This document shows positions 24,117 to 35,790 of a DNA stretch of 64,000 nt, piece after piece. Where the stretch lies: contig CM074766.1 of the NCBI GenBank assembly GCA_037355855.1, positions 3,906,001 through 3,970,000 of the forward strand, written 5' to 3'. How positions within the stretch are numbered: the stretch's first letter is position 1; each line of letters begins with the position of its first letter. The notes beneath the pieces were generated by a model, which saw nothing but the letters and a program-made list of their open reading frames with translations, ran no database searches and had not been told where the DNA came from. The position numbers and the translations under genes were made by a program. The stretch comes from Pseudo-nitzschia pungens. Its lineage: Eukaryota; Bacillariophyta; Bacillariophyceae; Bacillariales; Bacillariaceae.

Positions 24117-25390
24117 TTATTTCCCGTCCGCCATGCGCTTCTTGATCTGCGCAATCGCCTTTCCCGGATTGAGGTGCTTGGGGCAGACCTTGGTGCAGTT
24201 CATAATGGTGTGGCACCGGTAGAGCTTAAAGGCGTCGTCCAGTTCCTCCAATCGCTTCGCGGTGGACGTGTCCCTCGAGTCCTCGATCCAACGGTAGGCC
24301 TGCATGAGAACTGCCGGTCCCAGGTACTTGTCGGCGTTCCACCAGTAGGACGGGCAGGACGTCGAGCAGCAGGCGCAGAGGATGCACTCGTACATGCCGT
24401 CGAGCTTGGCTCGGTCCTGCTTGGACTGCAGGAATTCGCCCTGCAGCTTGGTGTTGCCGTCGGCGCCGGGAGAGGCCCGGGGCGTTTCTTCCTCCGAGGT
24501 CTGCAGCCACGGCTCGATGCTCCGGTACTGCTCGTAAAAGTTGCCCATATCGGGGACCAGGTCCTTCAGAACGTACATGTGGGGGAGCGGGTAGATCTTG
24601 GTGGCCTTGGACGTGTCCTCGTCGATGTAGGCCAGACAGGCGAGCGTGTTGGTTCCCTGGATGTTCATGGCGCAGGATCCGCAAATGCCCTCGCGGCAGC
24701 TCCTCCGAAAGGTCAGGGAGGGATCCTGTTCGTTCTTGATCTTGAGGAGGGCGTCGAGAACCATCGGGCCGCAGTCGTTGAGATCGACGGGGTACGTGCT
24801 AAGATACGGCTTTTGGTTCTCCTGCTCGGGATCCCACCGATACACCTTGAAGTACTTGATGCGTTCGGCCTCGCTGCTCTCGCCTGGGGTTGTTGTTGTT
24901 GTTGTTGTTGCCGCCTGTTTGAGCTCGGATTCGGACGTTGCGAAGGAGCGGAGGGAAGCGAAACTTGTTGCGCTCGTGGGTCGTTTGCTGGCGATCTGCA
25001 AGAACGAGAACAAAGACAACAGCAATACACATTCGAGGAAAGGATAGAATGGGATACGATAGCATGGATTCGGATAGGGTTCGGACAAAACCAAAAAATA
25101 AAACATCGAAACAAACATGAGAAGGGCGGCATTAGAAACAGAATTTCAAAAACAAGAATGAATGAATGAATGAATAAAAAATGATAATTGCGCAGTCTGC
25201 AATATTCCCTCCATGGTCTGCGTCTGTAACACTGAGGCTGCAACTGTGACTCCGGCTGCGGAAGCCATGCCGCAAGACGACAGGCAATAAATGCGGCACC
25301 GCTACATCAACATCATCAAACGAATGGAACGAAATGACTTACGGTGGCGAGGCGTCTCGTCCACGCAGTGGCGGAACTCGTGGACATCAT
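24117..25390 (-). CDS. SDHB: Succinate dehydrogenase iron-sulphur subunit, mitochondrial (complex II)
   Basis: Model: exon 1 25390-25343 (16 codons), intron of 347 bp with GTAAGT donor and TTGCAG acceptor, exon 2 24995-24117; 308 residues. Joining the exons gives an N-terminus rich in Ser, Thr, Arg and Ala without acids ([16 protein letters not shown] then IASKRPTS), a typical mitochondrial presequence. Three clusters are intact: 2Fe-2S Cys116, 121, 124 and 136; 4Fe-4S Cys220, 223, 226 and 230; 3Fe-4S Cys277, 283 and 287. The subunit passes electrons from the FAD of SDHA to ubiquinone at the inner membrane, linking the TCA cycle and respiration. A short Thr run separates presequence and mature protein. 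Reading exon 2 upstream into the intron is open but yields a hydrophobic stretch without homology, so the spliced model is preferred. Confidence 0.96.
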
Positions 25391-27473
25391 GGTGATTGTT
25401 GCAATACAGTATAAATTTAAGTGTAGTGCAGTGTATTGTTCAAAGACAATTTTGTTGTTGTTCTTGTTGCTGCTGCTGCTGTGGTGGCTCCAATCAATGA
25501 ATCAAACGTGCGGAATGCTGCTGGCTTGGCTCGGGCGTTGTTGTTGACAGGAATGAAGCAATCAATCGATTCCGATGGGCTTTGTTTGTAGAGTATTGTA
25601 AATATTCGGTTTGAGGTTGCAATGGCCTTGGTTGTAACTCGTTTCGATTGCCTGGGGCGTTGTTCGGTATTGTAGAGCTTATCGCTGCTCCTTCTTCCCA
25701 CAACGAATGATGGGATCGTCCTCGTGCGATGATGGGCGAAGGACCGAATGGTTTTTTTTTTGTGATTGTGTGTCTGTTAACCTTACCGAAGGAGGGCTTC
25801 GCGTGTCTCACTCAGATCCGCAGATGGCGTCTACTAGTACAAGTACAATTACAAGTAAGGGTTACTTGTACTCGTACTCGTACTCGTACTCGTACAAGGA
25901 CTTTCGTACGTGACTTCTTCCGGCACGTAAGGTACGACTCACTCGACAAGGAAGCTTGCGATTTCCGCAAAAGACGGTAAACCTTACGTACATTTTGAAC
26001 GGAATATCTTTCGATGGTGCTACTCCTACCAGTACAAGTAAACCTTACTACTAGTTGTACGTTGCTTGAACGGCAGTTCGAAAACGGAAACCAAGAACCA
26101 TCCAGAGAAAGAGAGGAGAAGAGAAGACACCAAACAAGGGTTCGCTCATCGAGCCTGCGGCACCCTCCGGTGCCGTTGGATCCTACGGATTGTACGACAG
26201 GTCACGACAGCCGGCACGTAATGACTGTCGCGTTAGAGTAAACTTACTGGTACAAGTGCTACCGGTAGATATCGTACGGTACAGGCAAGCTTACTCGGAC
26301 GAAGAATCATCTATCTATCTCGGCGAACAAGTGTTCGAAAGGAATGCAAAGAACATCCATTCTGACTCACTCGTTCGTTCGTTCGTTTGTTTGATTTTGC
26401 GACAGAAACACAGCTCAATGTACTGTTCTGTACTAGGTACCCTCATACCCTAAAATGAGTATGACTAAGGCTTGCAGGCAGAGATACTATTTACCGGTAC
26501 GTATCGTATCGTATATATGCATCCTACCGATACGAAAAGTATTCTTACGCACCGTAATAAAGGTTACTATCGTAGTAATTACGACCATACCGTAGTATGG
26601 TACGATGTTGGTCCTTCGGAATGGAAAGCTTTCTCCGGGAGAAGAAGAATGATGTTTTGCTTGTATCGTACGTACGTGTACCAGTACGTTGGAATTGGTG
26701 GTACGGAGAAGCGAAACAAGTGCGTAAGATGACACGCACCACCTAAAAACGAAATTGACGCACGTGGAAACAAAACCCATCACGAGGGCTGCAATCGCAA
26801 CCGCGATTGCGTGAATTTTCGATGATTCTTTACGACCACTATGGTAAGTAAGTTACGAAAACGTAGTCGGGTAAAGTGAACTTATCGTAACTGCTCTGCG
26901 GTACAGTACGCACTTTGTGATCAGTGGAAGAAACAGACAACAAGCAATTACTAAGTAAGATTACTTGTACGACTTACACGAGTACGAACCTCTGCAAGTA
27001 CGGATAGTACCGGTACCGCCGTACGAGTAAGGTTAGTATGATCCAAAACTCAAAATGACGGCAATCCCAAGTCGCATTCGCACCATTCATCAAAAAAAAA
27101 ATTATTGTACAAGTTCGAAGTAACCTTATTCGAAGGAACAGTTTTCTCATCAGAAATCATCAATCAATCAATAATAACCTGTGGTCTGTGATGTGATTAT
27201 TCCTGCATTCTCCATTGGTTCGCCGTATGATAAGGTTACCTGTAATTAAGTTACCACAAAACACAAAGCAGCATTGGCACGTTGGGAGAGCGAAAGAATC
27301 GCACCAAAACACAATCCAACTCGAAAACCAACGATCGTCGTCATCACCATCATCATCATTGTCGACCACAACAACAACAACAACCCACAGCATTCTCATT
27401 ATTAACGATTCGCCAGAACCCGCAAGGCAACCAAGACACCAACAATTTCAATCAGTCGTTTGATTCCAGAAAC
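25391..27473. other. Non-coding spacer between divergent genes
   Basis: This is the shared upstream region of SDHB (-) and the hydroxy-acid oxidase (+). The first 400 bases hold a CTG-rich run near 25460-25485. From about 25840 to 27250 it is packed with short palindromic words (GTAC, ACCGGT, TTAC/GTAA, 'ctcgtactcgtactcgtac' at about 25869-25890). No coding signal or RNA gene is seen. Promoters must lie here but no specific element can be assigned. Confidence 0.5.
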
Positions 27474-29409
27474 ATGTCGTGTCACCTTCCAGAAATGACG
27501 AGAAAGACGCTGTCCACCATTCGCTCCAATGGCAATGGCAATGGCAATGGCAGTCACAATGGCCGTTGCAATGGCAGTCGCAATGGGAGGGAAAGTGCCC
27601 ATCACATCATCACCATCCACAACAAGAACAACAACAACAACAACAACAACAATCATGATGGTAGTAGCTACAACGACAACGAAAGCTTTCAACACGTGTG
27701 CTTCAACGCCAACGACTTTCAGCTCCTGGCCAAGAAACGACTCCCTAGGGCCCTATACGAGTACCTCGCCTCGGGATCGGACGACGAGGCCTCCCTGGCC
27801 GAAAACCGCAGGTCCTTTGGCCGCTGGTGGCTGCGTCCCCGCGTCCTCAAGCCCGTCGGGAAGGTCAGCACCCAGACCGTCCTGCGGTTTGGCAACCACA
27901 GCGACAGCGGCAATGGCAATGGCGATTCATTGTCGTCGTCGTCGTCGTCCGCCAGTTTTTCCGTGGCCATGCCCGTCTTTGTCAGCCCCGCGGGGGTCCA
28001 CGCCCTCTGCGATCCCCGTCACGGGGAATGCGCCACGGCGAGGGCCTGTGCCAACTCGGGAATCCTCTTTGGATTGTCCCAGCACAGCACCAAGTCCATC
28101 GAGCAAGTGGCCGCGGCAACGTCCGCATCGTCGTTGGCCAACAGCAACAGCAACGGCATTAGCAGCAGCAACAACACGCTGCCGTCGTCGTGGTTGCCGT
28201 CCCTGTCGTCGCTCAAGTTTTACCAGAGCTACATCCTCAAGGACAAGGACCGGACGATCCGCTTGATCCGTCGCGCCATTCGTGCCGGGTATCAGGGCGT
28301 GTTCCTGACCGTCGACAGCGTCCGCTTTGGATACCGGGAGGCCGACGCACGGAACGGATTCAATGCCCTGCCGCCACCCCACCGGTTGGTCAATTACGAC
28401 GACGACGACGATGACAATGACGACAACAGCGGCGGCGCCCAAAACCATCACCATCACCACCACTCCCTCGACGAAACCTACAACAGTCAGGAAAAAATGG
28501 CCTGGGACCAGAACAGCGAGCAAATGTTCGAACAGAACGTGACTTGGGACCACGTGCGCTGGATCAAGCGCGAGCTGGCAAAGCTGGCGGAAGACGAAGC
28601 ACGGAACGGATCGGCAACCACGCAACAGCATCAGCAGCAGCAGCAACCACGGCGTTATTTCCCCCTGGTCGTCAAGGGCATTCTGACGGCGGAGGACGCG
28701 CTCCTGGCGGTCGACGCCGGTGCCGACGCGATCATGCTGTCGAACCACGGTGGGCGCCAATTGGACGGGTGTCCGTCGGCCCTGGACGTATTGCCGGAGG
28801 TGGCGGAGGCACTGAGGGGCGAGAGCAAGGGCAAGAACGTCCCGATCTGGATCGACGGCGGGATCCGGAGGGGGACCGACATACTCAAGGCACTAGGTAC
28901 GACAAGACCCAAACAAAGAAAAAAAAAACGAAAACGAAGACGAGACGAAAATGTGTTGCAGTGCACGGCCATGGCATGGCATGGCATGGCATGGCACGGC
29001 AAAAGTAACCCGTGTTTCGTTTTGTTCTCATAGTTCTTCCCTACAAACTTTTTTTTTCTCACCTCGTCGTCTCTCGCCTTTTTTTGCATTGTCGTTTCCA
29101 AACACAACACAAATCAAATCCAATCCAATATCGACGACAACAATACTCCCAATCCAAACAAAAGCCCTGGGAGCGTCGGCGGTCGGCATCGGCAAGCCGA
29201 TCTTTTTCGCCCTGAGCGTCGGCGGACAAGCCGCCGTGGAGCACCTCCTGCACCTCTTGCAGACCGAGCTGGAGGCGGCCATGGCCATTTGCGGCATCGA
29301 GCGCATCTCGGACGTGGTGAAGGGGCACGTCATGCCCAGCCACAGCCACGGCGGAAGCGGTGGTGGTGTCTGGTTTGGCGGAGGAACCGTCCCGCGGTCC
29401 CGTCTCTGA
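27474..29409 (+). CDS. FMN-dependent 2-hydroxy-acid oxidase (glycolate oxidase family), peroxisomal
   Basis: Model: exon 1 27474-28896, intron 28897-29164, exon 2 29165-29409; 555 residues. The splice joins ILKAL to ALGASAVGIGKP and restores the FMN-phosphate region. Family residues are present: Tyr97 in YEYLASG, YQSYILKDKDRT, LTVDSVRFGYREAD, Lys401 in VVKGILTAEDA, His425 and Arg428 in LSNHGGRQLD, then IDGGIRRGTDILKALALGA. The enzyme oxidises a 2-hydroxy acid (glycolate or lactate) to the oxo acid, making hydrogen peroxide. The protein ends SRL, a PTS1 peroxisomal signal, which fits photorespiratory glycolate oxidation, though substrate is inferred. It is longer than usual (about 360-400 residues) because of a 70-residue Asn/Gly-rich N-terminus and inserts of Ser/Asn and Asp/His runs. 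The start is the first ATG; the frame further upstream has only a TTG. Confidence 0.92.
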
Positions 29410-29764
29410 TGCGGCAATCGTGTGGTGTACTGTGATGTACTGAACTGAACTGAACTGTACTGTGATGTGATGTGATGTGATGGAATGTGGAACGAAAATG
29501 GAGCGGAATGGAATCCAAAACGAACAGAACTGTCCGAGAGGAGACACAATCGAAAGGAAACAAAACAAAACAAAACAACACAAAACAAAACAACACAAAA
29601 CGAAACGAAACGAAGCGAAGCGAAGCGAAGCGAAGCGAAGCGAAATCGGTTCCGACGCTCAAATGAAATAATGCAGTCCAATGCGTTGTAACTATTGGTA
29701 CTGTATTATAATTGGTGTGGACATGATAGAAATGCTACACGTGCAATCACTCGGAACCTTGTAA

Positions 29765-29800
<36 letters not shown>

Positions 29801-30521
29801 CGTATTCATATCCATGATGAAGGGTACGATCCTTGAATTGCAACCAGGTTGCAAGCTAGATGTCGGAACACGGTAAACAATAGTAAAACCGATCACATCC
29901 TAAATCATCTGAGACGCGATGGCTCGATTCGTACAGCGTAGAGTTCCTAGTATTGGATGGGTGAAAAATAACTTGCACTTAGTAGGGTCCTAACTTGCAA
30001 CCCGGTTGCAATTTAAGCGATGCTCCCGTCATCATGGATATTGATATACAATACACGGGTATGCGAACTGCATAATAGTAATAAATTTTTAACGAAGTAT
30101 ATTTTAATACTATTAATACTACACGGACGTATTCATTCATTTATTCATTTTGGTATCTTGTACAACAATCGTCCTCGCCTAGAGTTTCATGATCCTCTCG
30201 CTCCAGCCCACCAACCAATAGCATGCACTGCAACAAAACACGATGTAATTGAAAGGCACCAACACAAAACGAAATAAACCTTTGCGGAACGATAGTGGTG
30301 GTAATATTGCTTTTCCAGAGTGATTCCACGAGCGCCAATCGCCGGGTTTGGTTTGGTTTTCGTGTTTCCTGTTTCGTGTCGCCCAAGCAGCCACGGCCTC
30401 GGCCTCGACTCCGTGTGCGCCTCGCGGCCCCCATTTCCATTTCCATCTCCATCTCCATCTCCATTTCCATTTCCACTTCCACTGCCATTGGGCTTTTCCA
30501 ACAACTCGGTCGTGCGCGATT
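29410..30521. other. Non-coding spacer with microsatellites and a small inverted-repeat element
   Basis: It holds GCGAA pentamers (about 29615-29645), a (TA)n run at about 29769-29795, and the inverted-repeat element at 29832-30017. The right end near 30430-30480 has 'ccatttccatct' runs just downstream of the aldo-keto reductase stop. No gene seen. Confidence 0.5.
29832..30017. mobile_element. 186-bp MITE-like element with palindromic terminal inverted repeats
   Basis: The 28-bp ends 29832-29859 and 29990-30017 are inverted repeats of each other with 3 mismatches. Each end is itself a palindrome around TTGCAACC-N-GGTTGCAA. There is no coding capacity. Target-site duplication is not clear. 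The structure fits a non-autonomous DNA element, or a recombination or protein-binding site pair. Confidence 0.5.
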
Positions 30522-32264
30522 TCATTTCATCTGCGATTCTTGGGCTTTTCCGACAACTCGGACTCGCGATTGCATTTGCATTTGCATTTGCATCGGCGAT
30601 TCCACTTGCGATTGGAATTGCGATTGCACATCGCAGTCCCCGGCCTCTGCTTCCGGAGCGGTCGCGGCCCCGAGCTTGTCCATGTCCTGTTGGGACAGCT
30701 CGAAATCAAAGACGTCCAGATTGGACCGGATGTGGTCCGGATCGTGGCTCTTGGCGACCAGCGGGATGCCCTGCTGGACCACGTACCGGAGCGCCACCTG
30801 GCTCCCGGTGACGGGTTTCCCGGTGGAGGAATGGACGTAGTTGCGGGCGATCGACGTGACCAGGTCTCCGGTCACGAGCGAATCCCTGGGCTCGTATTCG
30901 CACGGTCCGCAGAGGGGCGAAAACGCCATCAAGACAATGCCCAGCTCGGAGCAGGTTTCCCGCACCCCGTCCACGTCCCCGGATCCGACGTGGTACTCGA
31001 CCTGGTTGACGGAGGGGGTGATGGTGGCGACCCACATGATGTCGAGAATGTGCCGGGGGCAGTAGTGACTGATCCCAATGGTCCGGGCGGTCTTGGAATA
31101 GTAAATCTCCTCGAGGGCGAGCCACTCCTCCTGCCGGGCGGCGGACCCGGTGTGGGTCTCCTTCCAGTCGGACGGAAAGTGCGTCATCAGGTGGTCGACG
31201 TAGTCCAGGCCGAGCTGCTGGAGGTTGAGCTCGTGGAGGCGGTGGACCTCCGAGGCGTTGAGTCCGCCTGTGAAATCAATCATTGAATGGAATTGAATTA
31301 TTGAATTGAATTGAATTGAATTGAATTGAATTGCGTTGGGTAAGGTAGGGTTGAGATGTATTGAGATGTTGTTGGATTTGGATTTGGATTTGGAATTCGA
31401 AATTTTAATTTGGGAAATGATGTGTCGAGGGTAAAGCGAAGAGAAGCAAAGATCAATTACAGAATAGAACGGAACGGAACGGAACGAAACGGAACTAAAA
31501 GCTGAACTTCGTTTCCTTTTACTTTGCTTCACATTATTCCATTCCATCCCATTTCCGTTCAATTCTGTTCTGTTCCGTTGTTTTCCAATCTAATCCAATC
31601 CAATCCAATCCAATCCAATCCAATCCAATCCAATCCAATCCAATCCAATTCACTCCACTCCAATCCACTCCAGTTCCACAATATCCATTCAAACAATTCA
31701 TTCATCTAGCCATCCATTCCTATAGCCATCCATCCATCCATCCATCCACTCACCGGGTATCTTGGTCATGACAAAGAGATCGCTCCGGTCTCCCTTCCAG
31801 CAGTCCCGAATGGCCCTCCCGACTCCCTCCTGGTTTCCGTACCCGTAGGCCGTGTCGACCATCGTCGATCCCTGCTCAAAGGATCGACAGACCGACTCGT
31901 AGGCTTGGTCGTCGTCGTATTGCCACGTTCCGGATCCGACCAGCGGCAAAAAGACCGGATCGCCGCTGGCGTCGGGCCCGAGAAAGCGGGTGGGCATTGG
32001 CATCGATGCTGTAGATTTCGTTCGGCGGGGTGGGGCAGCGCCGGTTGCAGCTGCGGCTGCGGCTTGCAGCAATGATTCCGTGGGTTCGTTGCTGCTGCTG
32101 CTGCCGCTGGAGGTTGTTGCTCCGCGCAGTTCCATCGCGGCCACGAGCCGAGAATCTCCGGGAAGATGCTGCTGCAAAATCAAAATCGACAGCAAGAGGA
32201 ACAACAGCGGCTGCGGCTGCGGCAGCGTGAACCAGAAAGGCTTGCTTCTCGGAGTGTTGTGCAT
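30522..32264 (-). CDS. Aldo-keto reductase with N-terminal signal or anchor
   Basis: Model: exon 1 32264-31754, intron 31753-31268 (GTGAGT...ACAG, phase 1), exon 2 31267-30522; 418 residues. The junction reads MTKIPG-GLNASEV. The catalytic tetrad is present: Asp137 and Tyr142 in VDTAYGYGNQEG, Lys168, and His200 in DYVDHLMTHFP. Other family blocks are SGTWQYDD, GISHYCPRHIL, SVNQVEYH and ALRYVVQQGIPLVAKS. The enzyme reduces carbonyls with NAD(P)H; substrate unknown. The N-terminus has a hydrophobic stretch (PLLFLLLSILIL) after a basic start, suggesting ER entry, possibly towards plastid or secretory pathway, followed by an Ala/Ser linker to about residue 85. The C-terminus carries a degenerate Gln/Met run from a repeat. 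The intron contains three different pentanucleotide microsatellites. Confidence 0.92.
31592..31648. repeat. AATCC pentanucleotide microsatellite in the AKR intron
   Basis: About eleven units of 'aatcc' occur in a row. The same intron also carries GAATT units (about 31296-31333) and GGAAC units (about 31467-31490). Confidence 0.9.
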
Positions 32265-33467
32265 CTCGATTGTTGGGTTGGGCGGTACGTATGATGGTGT
32301 ATTGCTTCGATTACTGGTATTACGAAGTACGAAGTACGGTAATAATTTCTGTGCTCGATTGTGATTTACGAAGTAAGAATAGTAGATCTTTTCTGTTCTC
32401 TGTTTTCGATTTACTGCAGTCTCGCGGGATTGAGTAGAACGGAGAGGAACAATTAGATCGAATTGGAGCGCATTGATTTTTTGAGAGATCGAATTGGATT
32501 GGATGGAATAATCGGATCGGTTGTGGTCTCTATTCTCCTATTGACTTTGAGATGGTGTTGATTGTTGATGACGATGATGATGATGTTGATTCATTCGTAT
32601 TTTGAACGTAATTACCGGTAACTTACGGGATACGGTAAGACCTTAAACGTACTCGTACTCGTAATTACTCATAAGATTTACTCATACGGTAACTTACCGT
32701 AATTACCGGTACTCGTAGTTGTTTCAATCGATCGTAGTTGATATTCATAATGTTCTTACATCGCCGAATTTTCGAACGCGCATTCCGAACGGAGAAAAAT
32801 ACATTGTACTTAACGGTGGCAATCAGATCAAACCGTCGGCACGATTCGTATGCAAATCGTTGTGTAGATTATGTTATTTTAAAATTACGTACATCTAGTG
32901 TTCAAAGAATAGCGCACAACAAGTCCATATCATGTGCACGAATGTGTAATTCGGTCCAACGTAGGAAACGATTTCTCTAGACACAAACCGAACCAAACCT
33001 AAAAATAAATACAACTAGTACGAAGTAATATTGACACTTTATCCATCGCATCGGCAAAGCTATCATCCGATTTTCATTATTTTTGGAGATGTTTCGCCAG
33101 ATCGATTCTGCTCTTGGTGATGATACGTTTGCGTTGGATGCAATCTGCAATTCCAGAACCGCCGGTCCAAGGGAAAGATTTCTCCACATTTTGCCACTTG
33201 TTCGAGATGTTGCAGGAGAATGACTCGTCGCGTGTGGTTTCCCCCATTCTTTTTCCTTTCTCGCGCCTCGGACACAGGTCCTTGGAACGATTCCCACGGC
33301 CTGCGGTAGCTACGGTACTCCTTTCTTTGCTTGCCTTTTTTCTTGCTTCCTTTCTTGCTTCCTTCCACGTTTGTACACAACACACAAACCGCCATTCATT
33401 CACTACTCGTACTCGCTTGCTGGAAGAAACCCAGGGAAAAGAAACAAGTATACTGTAGACGATCGAC
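32265..33467. other. Non-coding spacer between divergent genes
   Basis: Shared upstream region of the aldo-keto reductase (-) and the fasciclin gene (+). It contains a GAT run near 32568-32590 and, at 32600-32720, a dense cluster of TTACGGTA/TACCGGTA/CTCGTA words. 33290-33365 has a pyrimidine-rich 'cttgcttcctttctt' stretch. No gene or RNA seen. Confidence 0.45.
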
Positions 33468-35790
33468 ATGAAGTATTTGCCCATACACTCTGGAATTCTG
33501 CTCACAGCTAGCCGGTGGGGCGTCGTCTTGGGGGCCGAAGCAAAACCAGGATTGCGGAGAGGTGACGCGAAGAACGAATACGAACATATAGGAGACCGCG
33601 ACCGACAACTGCAGATTTACTCTCCCGACAGCAATATCAACGACCAACTATGCGACTGGTTTTGTGGGCGCTCGGGCACCATTCCCGGGATACCATCAGA
33701 CGCACCATCACCGGGACCATCGTCCCCGCAGGGAAACGAACGTCAGATCCAACTCAACGAGCTCATTACCGTGGGACCAACGGAAGCACCCTCGGCAATA
33801 TCGTCGATATCATCCTCGATGTTTTCAAGCTTAACTGGTGGATCCTCGCTTTCTCCAAGCCCATCGTATATCGGGAGCTTTGAATCAAGTGGTTCATCAT
33901 CACTCGAGGCAATACCGCCAGTCGACCCACCCTCGGATAAGCCCACGTTTCAACCCACCCTTCAACCCACGCATCAACCCTCGGCGCAACCCACCCTTCA
34001 ACCCAACCTTCAACCCACGCTTCAACCCTCGGCGCAACCCACCCTTCAACCCACGCTTCAACCCTCGGCGCAACCCACCCTTCAACCCACGCTTCAACCC
34101 TCGGCGCAACCCACGTCCTCGGCGCAACCCACGTTTCAACCCTCGGCGCAACCCACGGCTTATCCCACGCCGGCTGATCCTGGATCATCCGGACCCACGC
34201 CGGTCAAACCAATCTTTTTTGACACGGATGTACCAACGTTTCAACCCTCGGCGCATCCCACGCCGCTTGACGGTGGATCATCCGAACCCACGCCGGTCAG
34301 ACCAATCTTTGACACGGGTGAACCCTCGGCTCAACCCTCGAGTACACCATCGTTTCGACCTAGTAGTAATAACCTTACGCCTCGACCCACGCTTCCACCT
34401 AGTACTCCTTCGCCAAATTCTGGAATAACTTGGTGCGATAGGTTGTGTGGGCCCTCAGCAGCTCCAACCAAGGCACCATTGGCGGCACCATCGGCACAGC
34501 CGTCCATCGCACCGAGCGAGGAACCGTCCGAGAATCCGACGCAATCGGTAGAACCATCCGAGAATCCGACCCAATCGGTAGAACCATCCGAGAATCCGAC
34601 CCAGTCGGAAGAACCATCGGAGAATCCGACCGAATCGGAAGAACCGACCGTGAAAATCGTTCCTCCGACCGCCAGCCCAACAGAGTCTCCAACCATCAGC
34701 CCAACAGTGTCTCCAACCGCCAGTCCAACGTTGTCTCCAACCATCAGCCCGACGTTTTCTCCAACCGCCAGTCCAACAGTGCCTCCTACCATCAGCCCGT
34801 CGCAGCAACCATCGTCGGTTCCAGTTGCAGTCAGCCCATCGCTACAACCATCGGCTACCGCATCGCAGCCCCCGTCGACTGCAACGACCGTTCGATCGTC
34901 AGCCAACCTGGCCATTGGTATGTCCGAAACACTGGAAGCATTATCCTACTTCGCGTGTATTGTTTGCCACTCTCCGTATCTCGCTGTGAAAAGATGATTG
35001 ATTCATTCGTGTTGCTCACGGCGGTTTCTTTTTTCTCGTTTTGCCCCTTCCTCCTCAAACCGATTATATATATGCCAACTCCAATACACTATGGAATCCA
35101 ACAGCCGATATTATTTGCGCGGAAGAAAACTTTGATATTTTTTCCATTTCGTGCGGACTCATCCGGTCCGTCCCCGAGATCTTTGACCTGTTGAACGACA
35201 ACCCTCTATTACCCACAGCAGACACCGGATCCAACAACAACGGCAACGGCAACGGCAATGGCGGGAGAATGCTCCGGGAAGGAGACCCTTTGCGACAAAT
35301 CACGTTTTTCGCTTGGGACAATGCGGCTATCAATGCATTCCAGAGGCAGCGCATCAGTGAGTTGTTTGTGGGCAATAACCTCACACCACAGATACAGGCC
35401 TACCTCGAGAGTAAAGGCGTTGACCTCGCGATCGACGATACTCTGGTGAGGGATGCTATCTTGTATCCCAGCGGGATATTTTCCGGCATTTTTGAAGAGT
35501 TTGGTGGAAGGAATCAATCCCCTCTGGGGCAGCTTTTCTATGGCAGTGTTGTCGATCGGAAGGTCTCCGACGCTGAACTCGTTTGCGGCTTTAGAATTCG
35601 AATGAGCGGCGGGACGTTTTCAACGACACAGTGCGATGGTGACAGCAAAGCCCAGGTCGGAGACGGAAACACAGACCAATTGCCTGTCATTGTCCAGCCC
35701 GATAAGGATATCCTGGCATTCAACGGAATCATTCACAGGGTCAGCGCGGTTTTGGTTCCAAACTTCACCGACTTTCCCGCACAGTACTAG
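33468..35790 (+). CDS. Secreted PST-rich (mucin-like) protein with C-terminal fasciclin-like domain
   Basis: Model: exon 1 33468-34917, intron 34918-35104 (GTATGT...ACAG, phase 1), exon 2 35105-35790; 711 residues. The first 25 residues are a plausible signal peptide. Residues about 60-480 are Pro/Ser/Thr/Gln-rich, with tandem SAQPTLQPT units, later SENPTQSEEP and SPTISPTVSPT units, a sort of stalk that is usually heavily glycosylated. Two short Cys motifs (LCDWFCG near residue 65 and WCDRLCG near residue 327) flank the main repeat block. Exon 2 looks like one FAS1 domain: DIICAEENFDIF at its start, ITFFAWDNAAINAF in the middle, and the closing AFNGIIHRVSAVLVP. Proteins of this type act in cell adhesion or the extracellular matrix. 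FAS1 assignment rests on the start and end motifs and is good but not certain. Confidence 0.8.
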
